Source of the DNA: Achromobacter pestifer
GTDB lineage: Bacteria > Pseudomonadota > Gammaproteobacteria > Burkholderiales > Burkholderiaceae_B
DNA: 64,000 bases
Reading direction: 5' to 3'
Assembly (NCBI RefSeq): GCF_902859625.1
Contig: NZ_CADIJX010000007.1
Coordinates: 186,001 to 250,000 of the forward strand
The notes under the pieces are model-generated. The model made no database searches. It saw only the letters and a list, made by a program, of their open reading frames with translations, and was not told the origin of the DNA. Position numbers and translations under genes: made by a program. Below are positions 44,935 to 52,831 of the stretch, piece by piece (positions within the stretch are counted from its first letter, which is position 1; each line of letters opens with the position of its first letter).

Positions 44935-47025
44935 TCAAACGCCGATCGGCCCGCCGTCCGCACGTTGGATTACCACCGTTGACGAGCGCGGGCGCACGGT
45001 GCCCGTGGCCGAGGTCGTTGCGTCATCCGTGCCGTATGCCGGCCAGTTCACCGGGTGCTGGATGTTCAGGAAGATGCTGGTGTAGTCCGGCGTGAATGCG
45101 AAGCCCGTGACTTCGGCCTCGTTGGGGCCGACGAAGAAGCGGCGCAAGTCGGCCTGGTTGGACGCATTGATGGCCGGGCCGGTGCCGGTGCTGTCGGCAA
45201 GCGATCCGGGGATCACGGCCAGCATCTGGTCGTTGGTGGCGCGGGCCACGTTGTTGTTGCGGCCGCCGTCGATGCCGTTGTCGGTCTGGATCCACAGGAT
45301 GCCACGGGTGTCGAAGCCCAGGCCGTCGGGGCTGGCCAGTTGGTTCAGCGTGGTCAGGCCCGAGCGGTTGGTGTCGGCATCGGCGCCGGCATCCGAACCG
45401 AAGACAAAGATGTCCCACTCGAATTTCGTCGAGCCAGCTTCGTCGTGCCAGCGGACGATGTGGCCGTTGACGTTGTTCAGGCGCGGGTTCGGCGCGTTGG
45501 TGCCGGTGGTGGCGTTGCGGCTGCTGTTGTTCGTCAGCGTCAGGTAGATGTCGCCGTTGGTGGGGTGCGTGGCCGTCCACTCGGGGCGGTCCATCGGGGT
45601 GGCGCCCACGAAGTCGGCCGCGCCGCGCGTGTTGATCAGGATGGCGTCCAGGCTGCCGAATTCATCGGCCAGCGTGCGGCCGCCGGTGCCGGTGGTCGTG
45701 CCCGTCAGCGCCAGCCATTCACCCGTGCCGTCCGCGTTGAAGCGGGCGACGTACAGCGTGCCACGGTCCAGGTACTTGGCGCCCACCGCCAGGCGGTCGG
45801 TGCGTTCCGCGTCCTTCGGATCCCACACGGCTTCGGACACGAAGCGGTAGATGTATTCAAAGCGCGAATCGTCGCCACTGTAGAACGCCAGCGGCTTGCC
45901 GGCTTCGGGCTTGCTGTAGGCGCAGCCTTCGTGGGCGAAGCGGCCCATGGCCGTGCGCTTGGTGGCGATGCTGGTGGGGTCGTAGGGATCGATCTCGACC
46001 AGGTAGCCGAAACCGTTGACCTCGTTGCGCCAGTCTTGCGTGGCGTCGACGCCGGTTTCGGTGACATTGAAGCGCGCGAATTCACCCAGCACTTCCGAGG
46101 GGTCGAGTGCGGCGGTTTCCCATTGGTAGCGTCCGGCGGGGCCGGCGGACACGCCGACGCGGCGCTGGTGCGCCGGGCGCGTGCCGGTGTTCACGAAGCA
46201 GGCCGCCCAGTTTTCTTCGGCGGTGATGTAGGTGCCCCACGGCGTGTAGCCATTGCCGCAGTTGTTGTTGGTGCCGCGCACTTGGGCGCCATTGGGCGAG
46301 AACGGGGTCTTGACCCAGTCCGTGCCGCCGACGGGCCCGGCCAGTTTCATGGCGGTGGCCGACGTGAAGCGGCGGTTGTAGCGCGAGTTGTTGACGATGG
46401 TCCAGCTGCCGTTTTCACGGCGCACGTGCACGATGGCCACGCCGTGGGCGTTGATTTCCTTGCGGACTTCTTCAGCGGGGCGCTTGCCGGCCACGCGGGT
46501 CGGGCCATTCGGATGCAGGGCGTTTTCGTCGATGTATTCGTGGTTGATCGCCAGCAGGCCTTCCGTGGAGCTGCCCTCGATGGGGAAGAAGTGCATGCCG
46601 TCGTGGTGCATGCCCATGGCGTTGAGCAGATCGTTCGACGAGTTGTTGCCGTTCTGGTCCCACGCCATCGCGTTGTCGTTCAGCGGGGTGCCCCAGGGCG
46701 CGAACACATGGGCGACGTAGCCGTTGGGGACCACGCAGCCGTCGGTCATCGACGTGGGCAGGGACTCAAAGCCCAGCTTCAGCGCGGCGGGCGGCTCGAC
46801 GGGGGTGACGGGCGGGGTGGGCTCCGGGCTGCCGCCGTCCACGATGTCGTCATCGTCATCGCTGCTGTTACAGCCGGCCAGGCCCAGGCTGGTCATCGTG
46901 GCGAATGCCGCGGCCAGGCCGCCGCGCATCATCGTGCGGCGCGACAGGTTCTTTTCCAGGATCTCGCTGAATGGGCTGTTCTGGCTGGGATTGCGGACGG
47001 TCTTGTCGGAAATGGATTTGCTCAT
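44935..47025 (-). CDS. phoX: PhoX-family alkaline phosphatase (Tat-exported)
   Basis: 696 residues. A twin-arginine signal is clear: NLSRRTMMRGGLAAAFATMTSLGLAGC, so the protein folds before export. The Ser/Asp/Pro-rich stretch after Cys is a linker. The rest is the six-bladed propeller of DUF839/PhoX proteins, with DWVKTPFSPNGAQVRGTNNNCGNGYTPWGTYITAEENW, GRFAHEGCAYS and SPDGLGFDTRGILWIQTDNG. The enzyme uses calcium and iron to strip phosphate from organic esters. Expression under phosphate starvation is supported by the Pho box upstream. Confidence 0.94.
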   Translation of the reverse strand: MSKSISDKTVRNPSQNSPFSEILEKNLSRRTMMRGGLAAAFATMTSLGLAGCNSSDDDDDIVDGGSPEPTPPVTPVEPPAALKLGFESLPTSMTDGCVVPNGYVAHVFAPWGTPLNDNAMAWDQNGNNSSNDLLNAMGMHHDGMHFFPIEGSSTEGLLAINHEYIDENALHPNGPTRVAGKRPAEEVRKEINAHGVAIVHVRRENGSWTIVNNSRYNRRFTSATAMKLAGPVGGTDWVKTPFSPNGAQVRGTNNNCGNGYTPWGTYITAEENWAACFVNTGTRPAHQRRVGVSAGPAGRYQWETAALDPSEVLGEFARFNVTETGVDATQDWRNEVNGFGYLVEIDPYDPTSIATKRTAMGRFAHEGCAYSKPEAGKPLAFYSGDDSRFEYIYRFVSEAVWDPKDAERTDRLAVGAKYLDRGTLYVARFNADGTGEWLALTGTTTGTGGRTLADEFGSLDAILINTRGAADFVGATPMDRPEWTATHPTNGDIYLTLTNNSSRNATTGTNAPNPRLNNVNGHIVRWHDEAGSTKFEWDIFVFGSDAGADADTNRSGLTTLNQLASPDGLGFDTRGILWIQTDNGIDGGRNNNVARATNDQMLAVIPGSLADSTGTGPAINASNQADLRRFFVGPNEAEVTGFAFTPDYTSIFLNIQHPVNWPAYGTDDATTSATGTVRPRSSTVVIQRADGGPIGV

Positions 47026-47069
47026 TTGGATTCCTGGCGGGGGGGGCTGTGCCTAGATGGGACGAGCAA

Positions 47070-47102
47070 TGCTAGAAGTCACAAATGAAAGGTTCATGAC
47101 AG
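47070..47102 (-). promoter_or_regulatory. Pho box and -10 of phoX
   Basis: On the minus strand CTGTCAT (47102-47096), a 4-bp spacer, then CTTTCAT (47091-47085) match the PhoB consensus of two CTGTCAT repeats with one mismatch. TAGCAT (47075-47070) follows about 10 bp later as the -10, the usual spacing for PhoB-dependent promoters. Confidence 0.9.
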
Positions 47103-47141
47103 TTGGCTGAATACCGTGGCCAAAACCGCGCGAACATGCAA

Positions 47142-47176
47142 GAAAAAGGCTGGCGCCGTGGTCACGGCGCCAGCCT
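47142..47176 (-). terminator. Terminator of the sigma/caspase operon
   Basis: A perfect 12-bp GC-rich stem (47147-47158 with 47165-47176) with a 6-nt loop; on the minus strand it is followed by a T-run (A-tract at 47142-47147). It lies 31 bp after the last gene and upstream of the phoX Pho box, so separates the two units. Confidence 0.92.
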
Positions 47177-47207
47177 GGGGAGTCGGTGGGGGGAGGACCG
47201 TGCCGCG

Positions 47208-47597
47208 CTATTTCGCGGTGTTCTCGTCGTCCACCGTCAGCCCGCCGCTTTTCATGATGCCTTGGGCGATTTCCTCGGCGGACTTGCCTGCAAAGCCGTG
47301 TTCGCCCGCCGTGATGCGGAAGCTGTCGCCTTCCAGCGGGCTTTGCAGCGTGGCCGAGGTCAGCAGCACGCCGTTGGATCGCAGCTGTATGCGCTTGCCG
47401 ACGCGGTCGCGCGTGAAGTCGGCCAAGGCTTTCTGGCTGTCGGGCTTCAATGCCACGTCCACGACGCGCGCGCCGGTTTGAGGATCAGCGCCTGGTGTGG
47501 CGCTTGCCGCCTGCAAGGTGACGGTCTCGGCGTGCGCGGCCCAGGGTAGCGATAGGGCGATGACGGCCGCGCAGGCCAGATGCTTGAGAGAGGGCAT
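47208..47597 (-). CDS. Small secreted SecD P1-head-like protein
   Basis: 129 residues from the ATG at 47597, with AAGGAAA upstream. A Sec signal peptide (LACAAVIALSLPWAAHAE) is followed by a single domain: TGARVVDVALKPDSQKALADFTRDRVGKRIQLRSNGVLLTSATLQSPLEGDSFRITAGEHGFAGKSAEEIAQGI. This matches the SecD P1 head subdomain, as in the lipoprotein at 35292. It is the last gene of the sigma factor/anti-sigma/caspase operon, 62 bp after the caspase gene. The function is unknown; SecD heads contact translocating polypeptides, so a periplasmic polypeptide-binding role is conceivable. Confidence 0.82.
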   Translation of the reverse strand: MPSLKHLACAAVIALSLPWAAHAETVTLQAASATPGADPQTGARVVDVALKPDSQKALADFTRDRVGKRIQLRSNGVLLTSATLQSPLEGDSFRITAGEHGFAGKSAEEIAQGIMKSGGLTVDDENTAK

Positions 47598-47659
47598 GGC
47601 TGTTTCCTTCGGCTGGGGCGATGCTTCCATCCTAGCCGAAGTGACGTCTGGCGACGAAC

Positions 47660-49114
47660 TCAGGGCTGCCCGGGCGGGCGCACGCCCAGCGCGCGCAACA
47701 TATCCGGCAGGCCCTGCACCGGCGGCATGCCCGGCAGCGGCATGCCTGGCGGGTTGCGGGCGGCGTCTTGCAGCACGGTGGCCCATTCGCGCGGGTCCAG
47801 CGGTTCACCCATGCGCACGCGCAGGTCCAGCAGATCCAGCGCGGCGCGGCGATGACCGGCATCCGCGGCCTGCCGGAACAAGCGTTCGGCCACGGTGTAG
47901 TTCTTGGGCACGCCACGTCCCAGGCCGGTCAGTTCGCCCAGATAGGTTTGTGCGGGGGCGAAGTCCTGGTCGGCAGCGCGTTGATACCAGCGGGCCGCGA
48001 TGTTGTAGTCCTGTTGGACGTGTTCGCCGTTTTCTGCGATCAGGCCCAGCGTGGTCATGGCCACGACATCGCCTGCCTTGGCGCGTGCTTGCAATGAAGC
48101 CAGGCGGGGCTCGTCCAGATACTGGGCGCCGCGCTCGATCTCGTATTCCCATGCGCTGATGCGGGCCTTGATCAGATCACGGCCCAAGGTCGGCGATGGT
48201 CCGCGGTTGGCGCTGGCGCTTGCGCCGCCACCGGGTTTGGCTGCGGTCTGGCCGTCGGCCAAGCTGTTGAAGGTGACGGTGCCGACGAGACTGCTGGCGT
48301 AATGCGGAATCTGCCGGTAAGCGGTGGCGATCTGCACGTCGCCCGTCAATTGCTTGAAGAAATTCTCGACCGGCACGGCGCCCTGCAAAGCGTCCAGCGC
48401 TTGCGCGAAGTAGAAGGCGTAAGGGCTGTGGCGTGGGCCTTCGTTGCCGAATCCATCTTCGGCGGTGGCGCCTGGCTGCGTGGAAAATGCAATGAGTTCG
48501 CCGCCCGCAGGCACCGTATGGACCAGGCCGGCCGAGGCCGCGCCCCGGGTCAGGTTGGTGCGGCAGGCGTCAAGCACCAGCAGGCGGGCGCGAACCTGGG
48601 CACGGCGCAGCGCCTGCGACACCCGCGCGAGGCTTAGCGAGCTTTGCTGCGCGATGCGGATGCCGACATCGGCAAGCGGCACGGCAAGCTCGACGCCAAA
48701 CAGATAGTTCACGTCATCCACCGCCACCGCGTGGCCCGCGAAATACACCAGCGCCAGATCTGAACTGGCGGCGCGCGCGGCAAACTCGTCGACGGCGCTT
48801 TCCATCTGCGCGGTGGTCAGGTCCGTCAGCAAGGTGACGTCGAAATCGCGCTTGCGCAGCGACCCTGCGATCAGGCGAGCGTCGTTGACGGGATTGATCA
48901 ATACGTTGGCGGCGACGGCGTAGCGGGCGTTGCCGATGACCAGTGCATGGCGGCGCTTCGCGGGAACCGGCGCCGGAGCCGGTGCGTGCACTGCCGGGTT
49001 GGCAATGCCGGCGGCGTGTCCGCCCAGCAGGCTGGCGCCAAGCAACGCGGTCAACAGGCGCCGGCGGTTCCCGGAGGGTTCGGCAGCGTTCAGCATGGTT
49101 GCGGCGTTCTTCAT
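47660..49114 (-). CDS. Exported caspase-fold (C14) protease with Sel1-like repeats
   Basis: 484 residues from the ATG at 49114, which overlaps the anti-sigma stop (ATGA). The N-terminus has a basic-hydrophobic signal-like segment (RRRLLTALLGASLLGGHAAG) and a Pro/Ala linker. The caspase domain (about 54-300) begins RRHALVIGNARYAVAANVLINPVNDARLIAGSL. Its catalytic dyad is His128 (LVYFAGHA) and Cys184 (LLVLDACRTN). The C-terminal part has Sel1/TPR-like units (AMTTLGLIAENGEHVQQDYNIAARWYQRAADQDFAPAQTYLGELTGLGRGVPKNYTVAERLFRQAADAGHRRAA). Caspase-like proteases cut after specific residues; the target here is unknown. Confidence 0.9.
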   Translation of the reverse strand: MKNAATMLNAAEPSGNRRRLLTALLGASLLGGHAAGIANPAVHAPAPAPVPAKRRHALVIGNARYAVAANVLINPVNDARLIAGSLRKRDFDVTLLTDLTTAQMESAVDEFAARAASSDLALVYFAGHAVAVDDVNYLFGVELAVPLADVGIRIAQQSSLSLARVSQALRRAQVRARLLVLDACRTNLTRGAASAGLVHTVPAGGELIAFSTQPGATAEDGFGNEGPRHSPYAFYFAQALDALQGAVPVENFFKQLTGDVQIATAYRQIPHYASSLVGTVTFNSLADGQTAAKPGGGASASANRGPSPTLGRDLIKARISAWEYEIERGAQYLDEPRLASLQARAKAGDVVAMTTLGLIAENGEHVQQDYNIAARWYQRAADQDFAPAQTYLGELTGLGRGVPKNYTVAERLFRQAADAGHRRAALDLLDLRVRMGEPLDPREWATVLQDAARNPPGMPLPGMPPVQGLPDMLRALGVRPPGQP

Positions 49115-49719
49115 GGCCGGAGGCAAGCGCCAGGCGTGGCGGGCACGGCGGACAGCGCGCCCAGCGCGGTGGCGGCATCGCGCAACGAAGACTCGCGCGG
49201 CGCGGCGAGCAGGAAGCGCCCATCCTCAGTCGGGCCCGCCACGATGGACACCGCGTATTGCGACAAGGTATTGCGCAATTGCTTGGCGGTGACGGTATCG
49301 GGCAGGTCCACCATCAGGCGCGGGCACGCACCGCCACCCCGAGTCAGCACGCCGTCCGACACCAGAACGTCGCGCGGCGCCTGCATCACGACGACGACGG
49401 ACAACATGATGGCCAACGCCCAACCCAACGGCATCAAGGGGCTGACGGGCGTGGGCCACAGCTTTTGCCAGAGCCGGCGGCCGGCTGATTGGGGCGCGGC
49501 GGCGGCCGCGGGGCGTTCTGCCAGCGCCCGCAGAAAGGCAGTGTCGCGGTCGGCCTGGCCGATATCGTTGTGGGCCAGCTGGCGCGCTTGTGCCAGCGCG
49601 CGCCATTCGTCGACCTCGGCCCGCAGCGCGGGATCGCGTGCCAGATCGGCCTCGAAGGCGCGGCGGGCATCGGGGTCGAGCTCGCCCGACAAGTAGGACA
49701 GCACTCGGTCTTCAGACAT
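49111..49719 (-). CDS. Membrane anti-sigma factor
   Basis: 202 residues from the ATG at 49719, 2 bp after the sigma gene stop. The N-terminal 50 residues (SEDRVLSYLSGELDPDARRAFEADLARDPALRAEVDEWRALAQ) match the sigma-binding helices of anti-sigma factors; the zinc Cys/His set of ZAS types is absent. One transmembrane helix (MPLGWALAIMLSVVVVM, about 105-121) precedes an outer domain of about 80 residues (CPRLMVDLPDTVTAKQLRNTLSQYAVSIVAGPTEDGRFLLAAP) that resembles the small ferredoxin-like domain often found in such proteins. It should hold the sigma factor at the membrane until a signal arrives. Confidence 0.85.
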   Translation of the reverse strand: MSEDRVLSYLSGELDPDARRAFEADLARDPALRAEVDEWRALAQARQLAHNDIGQADRDTAFLRALAERPAAAAAPQSAGRRLWQKLWPTPVSPLMPLGWALAIMLSVVVVMQAPRDVLVSDGVLTRGGGACPRLMVDLPDTVTAKQLRNTLSQYAVSIVAGPTEDGRFLLAAPRESSLRDAATALGALSAVPATPGACLRP

Positions 49720-49721
49720 GG

Positions 49722-50387
49722 TCAGTCCATTCCTTTGCGCGTGCATTCGGTCACCAGCTTGCGTGCGGCGTGCAGGCGGCTTTTGACGGTGGGCACGTGC
49801 AGGTCCTGCTGTTTCGCGATCTGTTCCATCGGCATTTCGTCCAGGTACAGGAACATCGTGGTGCGCAGGGTGTCGCTAAGTTTGTTCAGGCAGTCGCGCA
49901 TGCGCTTGACGAGCGACAGGTGCTCGTAGGCTTGTGCGGGGTCGGCGAACGGTGAAGGGTCGCCCAGGTCCGCGGATTCATCGAACACGCTGTCGGGCGG
50001 CTGGCCGTCGTCGTCGGGCTCGGTCCATTGCACTTCATGCCGGGTGCGGCGATGCGCCTGAATCAGCTCGTGCAGCGAACCCCGGTAGAGATAGCCCCCC
50101 AGCTTGCTCAGCGCCAGTTCATGCGCGGCCCAGCCGCCCGCAGGCTGGCCGTGCTGGAAGCCTTCGTCACGGAACGAGCGTGTTTGCAGGAACTTCATCA
50201 GGGCATTGTTGAAAGCATCCACCACGCCTTCGGGCGAGGTGTTGAAGAACTTCTTGCGCAGCTTCAGCGTGATGTGCTGCTCGGCCTTGTTGCGGAAGTC
50301 CAGTGCGTAGCGGGGGTCGGCATGCATGATGCGCAGCAGCGCGTCGACGTTGTTGATGACGTAGCGCTTGGGGTCGAGCGTGTTCAT
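49722..50387 (-). CDS. ECF-like sigma-70 family sigma factor
   Basis: 221 residues. Region 2 is recognisable though divergent (SPEGVVDAFNNALMKFLQTRSFRDEG...KLGGYLYRGSLHELIQAHRRTRHE). Region 4 is clear (LVKRMRDCLNKLSDTLRTTMFLYLDEMPMEQIAKQQDLHVPTVKSRLHAARKLV) with its helix-turn-helix. The linker between them is long and acidic (EPDDDGQPPDSVFDESADLGDPSPFADP). Region 3 is absent, as in ECF sigmas. It is the first gene of the operon with the anti-sigma, caspase and SecD-head genes. Confidence 0.88.
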   Translation of the reverse strand: MNTLDPKRYVINNVDALLRIMHADPRYALDFRNKAEQHITLKLRKKFFNTSPEGVVDAFNNALMKFLQTRSFRDEGFQHGQPAGGWAAHELALSKLGGYLYRGSLHELIQAHRRTRHEVQWTEPDDDGQPPDSVFDESADLGDPSPFADPAQAYEHLSLVKRMRDCLNKLSDTLRTTMFLYLDEMPMEQIAKQQDLHVPTVKSRLHAARKLVTECTRKGMD

Positions 50388-50474
50388 GGTTCAGATTCTT
50401 GTTGTCGAACTGAACGCAGAACGTCAGCCCATCGGCGGATCGGTGCCGGCGCCCTCCGGGGCGAGGGCAGCGGC

Positions 50475-50503
50475 ACCTTAGCCGCGCACGAGGGGAAAAT
50501 CAA
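50475..50503 (-). promoter_or_regulatory. Promoter of the sigma/caspase operon
   Basis: On the minus strand TTGATT (50503-50498) and TAAGGT (50480-50475) with a 17-bp spacer fit a sigma-70-type promoter about 90 bp upstream of the sigma gene. It overlaps the last codons of the upstream membrane-protein gene. Confidence 0.65.
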
Positions 50504-51090
50504 GCGCGGCGCCGCAGCACGGCAATGCCGCGAATGGTGAAACCCGCCACGATGGCCAATGACAGATAGAAGCCGAAGCCGAAGCTCAGGTTGTTCCAGA
50601 TCGTCTGTGCCATGTCCTGCGCCATGTTGCGGCTGGCGCGCGAATTGCCCAGGAAGCCGGCCAATTGACGGCTGGCGTTCATCAGCTCGCGCACTTCGGA
50701 GGCAACGCCGGCCAGCGTCACGCCCCACAGCGCCAGCGGCAGGAAGTAGGCGAACGTCATCAGGCGGCGGGGGAGCACGGCGGGGAACAGGGACGGCAGC
50801 AACGGGCCGACGACGGCCAGCAGCCACAGCAGCGCATAGATGCCGGCGCCCTGGTTCTGCGCGCCCTGAAGGTCGCCGCCGTTCTGCATGCGAAGCAGAT
50901 CGTAGAAGGTGAGGCTGGCGTGCGAGCCCATCAGGCGCACGGTGATCACCGAGAACACGGTGGTGGCCAGCAGGAACAGCAGCGCACCCACGGCATCGCC
51001 TCGATTGACGCGGGTGGCGGCGGTGGCGGCCCAGCGGCCACCGTGAGTCTTGGCCAGCGTCAACACTTCGCGCAGCGCATTTCCTTGCAT
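50500..51090 (-). CDS. Unknown inner-membrane protein
   Basis: 196 residues, not recognised. Four hydrophobic segments are visible: AVGALLFLLATTVFSVITVRLM, IYALLWLLAVVGPLLPSLFPAVL, LMTFAYFLPLALWGVTLAGVAS, and SFGFGFYLSLAIVAGFTIRGIAVL. The N-terminal 30 residues are basic and cytoplasmic. It stands upstream of the sigma gene on the same strand (gap 112 bp) and is divergent from the YbjN-like gene. Whether it belongs to the sigma operon is uncertain because a promoter lies between them. Confidence 0.7.
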   Translation of the reverse strand: MQGNALREVLTLAKTHGGRWAATAATRVNRGDAVGALLFLLATTVFSVITVRLMGSHASLTFYDLLRMQNGGDLQGAQNQGAGIYALLWLLAVVGPLLPSLFPAVLPRRLMTFAYFLPLALWGVTLAGVASEVRELMNASRQLAGFLGNSRASRNMAQDMAQTIWNNLSFGFGFYLSLAIVAGFTIRGIAVLRRRA

Positions 51091-51267
51091 GGGTCTTCCT
51101 TTTCAGTGGGCGCAAGCGGATGCCTGCATGGATCGCTATGCATGGGCGAGGAAAAGGTTCGGTTTTTTTTTGCGGAAAATTTTTCAAACTTTTCCGGGCC
51201 AACGGCGTAGCGATGAGCAAGGGCGCGGATTTTCCCGCCGCCATCCATTCCAACGGAGAGTCGAATC
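51091..51267. promoter_or_regulatory. Divergent control region with T9 tract
   Basis: 177 bp between divergent genes. It contains an AT-rich island (about 51152-51197) with a run of nine T (51163-51171) and an interrupted repeat GGAAAA/TTTTCC (about 51174-51196), unusual in such GC-rich DNA. GGAGAG precedes the YbjN-like ATG. Confidence 0.55.
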
Positions 51268-51738
51268 ATGTCCAACCCCACCGCGCTTGCCAGCCTTTAC
51301 CAACGTGTCGTCCAGGAAGAAACGGGCCTGGTCGCCCGCGTGGACGAAGATGGCGACGTGCTGTTCCGCCATCCCGACCTGGGCACCATGTTCTTCAGCC
51401 TGGTCGACACGGACCCGGAATTCCTGCGCCTGGTCTACCCGAGCTTCGTCGACGCGGATGAACTGGGCCTGACCCGCCAGCAACTGCTGGAAGTGATCAA
51501 CGTCGTCAATCATCGCTGCAAGGCCGTGAAACTGAGCTTGCAACAGGGCAACGGCGCCGCGGCCGGCCGCGTATCGGCGGCGGTCGAAAGCTTTGTCGCG
51601 GCACCCGACACGCTGCCCGATGAGGCGCTGCTGCGTGCCATCGTGGCACGTTGCGTGTCGGCGATCCGCCATGGTGCAAGCCAGGTCGTGGCGATCGCGA
51701 TCGAGCTCAAGCAAGGCAACGCCGAAGCGACGAACTAA
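51268..51738 (+). CDS. YbjN-like hypothetical protein
   Basis: 156 residues, cytoplasmic. The first half (ETGLVARVDEDGDVLFRHPDLGTMFFSLVDTDPEFLRLVYPSFVDADE...LLEVINVVNHRCKAVKLSLQQG) has the strand-helix layout of YbjN/type-III-chaperone-like folds, where the FSLVDTDPEFLRLVYP segment is typical. No enzymatic motif. First gene of a plus-strand cluster with the lipoprotein and membrane protein downstream. Confidence 0.6.
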   Translation: MSNPTALASLYQRVVQEETGLVARVDEDGDVLFRHPDLGTMFFSLVDTDPEFLRLVYPSFVDADELGLTRQQLLEVINVVNHRCKAVKLSLQQGNGAAAGRVSAAVESFVAAPDTLPDEALLRAIVARCVSAIRHGASQVVAIAIELKQGNAEATN

Positions 51739-51900
51739 GAGGGCTTCCCGCGCGGCGGAATTGAAACAGGCCTGTCCCTGTGCTGTAACTTTGAGATACA
51801 TTGCAGGGCTTTGCCGGAACCTCCGCCTTGCCGCCCCATGACATCCCACCCGTGATCGCGCTTGGTGGCGGCCGGGTTTCCCGTGACTACGATGATTTCG

Positions 51901-52830
51901 ATGCGCCTGCGCCACCTTTGTCCCCTGACCCTACGTTTGCTGACCGTGTTGTTTCTGCTGGGAGGGTTGAGCGCGTGCGCCGTTAAGACCAATTCTCGGG
52001 GCGGCTACACCTACGGCGTGGACACCGCGGCCTTGTTTGGCACCGAGATTGGCCAGTTCGCGCTGCAAAGCGGCGGCGAAGGCACGTTGCGCCGCGAAGG
52101 CACGAAATTCTCGGTCAAGCTGTCGGGCAACCAACGTGTGATTCCGTTGAACAACGTGGATGCCGCCCGCATCGCGCGTAGCGAATACGTGGGGGCACGA
52201 ACCGTGGTGGTCATCGAGACGCAGCGGCGCAATTGCGACTATCGCTATACCGTGCTGGCGATCGAGGGGTCCGACGTGCTGTCCTGGGACTTGGGCAATT
52301 GCCGCGATCGGCCGGCCGTGCTGGTGCAGGACGACCGTAGCGCCATGACCTTCGATTTTCCGAAGGGCTCGAACATCGAACGCTTTGTCTACACGCAGGA
52401 CGGCCGCATGCGTCGTGGCGATGTGAAGACAGTGGCGGGCTTGAATCCGCGCGCCAAGCCCTTTGCCGACGAATCCCTGTATCCGCCCGGATATCTGGAC
52501 GCGCTGCGCCAGCATGGCGTCTTTCCGCCGCCGGCCGCTTCGGCGGCGCCAGCGGGCAAGGGCGGCAAGTCCGGTAAACCCGCCCGACCCGCCAAGCCAG
52601 CCAAACCCGCAAGTCCCGGCACGCCAGATGCGCCCGCGCGGCAAACGCCTGCGGACACCCAGACGGCGGGCCGCGTGGTGCCCCCGCCACCGCAGCGGGT
52701 GCCTGGCAGCGACGCGCCTGCCTCCACCGCCAGCGCCACCCCTCGCACGGGAGGCGCATCACGGGTGCCGGCCAAGCTGGACCTGCCTGACGAGGAAATC
52801 ACCTCGACCCGCCTTGACCTGAGAGATTGA
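51901..52830 (+). CDS. Unknown lipoprotein with Pro/Ala/Lys-rich tail
   Basis: 309 residues from the ATG at 51901. Signal peptide ends in LGGLSAC, a good lipobox with Cys near residue 22. The folded part (about 30-185) is beta-rich (GEGTLRREGTKFSVKLSGNQRVIPLNNVDAARIARSEYVGARTVVVIETQRRNCDYRYTVLAIEGSDVLSWDLGNCRDRP) with a possible disulfide. The C-terminal 110 residues are low-complexity (GKPARPAKPAKPASPG), likely a flexible spacer near peptidoglycan. Not recognised. Only 1 bp separates it from the next gene. Confidence 0.7.
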   Translation: MRLRHLCPLTLRLLTVLFLLGGLSACAVKTNSRGGYTYGVDTAALFGTEIGQFALQSGGEGTLRREGTKFSVKLSGNQRVIPLNNVDAARIARSEYVGARTVVVIETQRRNCDYRYTVLAIEGSDVLSWDLGNCRDRPAVLVQDDRSAMTFDFPKGSNIERFVYTQDGRMRRGDVKTVAGLNPRAKPFADESLYPPGYLDALRQHGVFPPPAASAAPAGKGGKSGKPARPAKPAKPASPGTPDAPARQTPADTQTAGRVVPPPPQRVPGSDAPASTASATPRTGGASRVPAKLDLPDEEITSTRLDLRD

Positions 52831-52831
52831 C

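Noticed and set aside
45055-47088. 677-codon plus-strand frame over phoX
   Set aside because: It is antisense to a clear Tat-exported PhoX and has biased Val/Gly/Arg/His composition typical of high-GC shadow frames.
47660-49114. CRISPR-linked caspase (TPR-CHAT/Craspase-type) effector
   Set aside because: The fold is C14 caspase with Sel1-like repeats and an export signal, and there are no type III CRISPR genes in the window.
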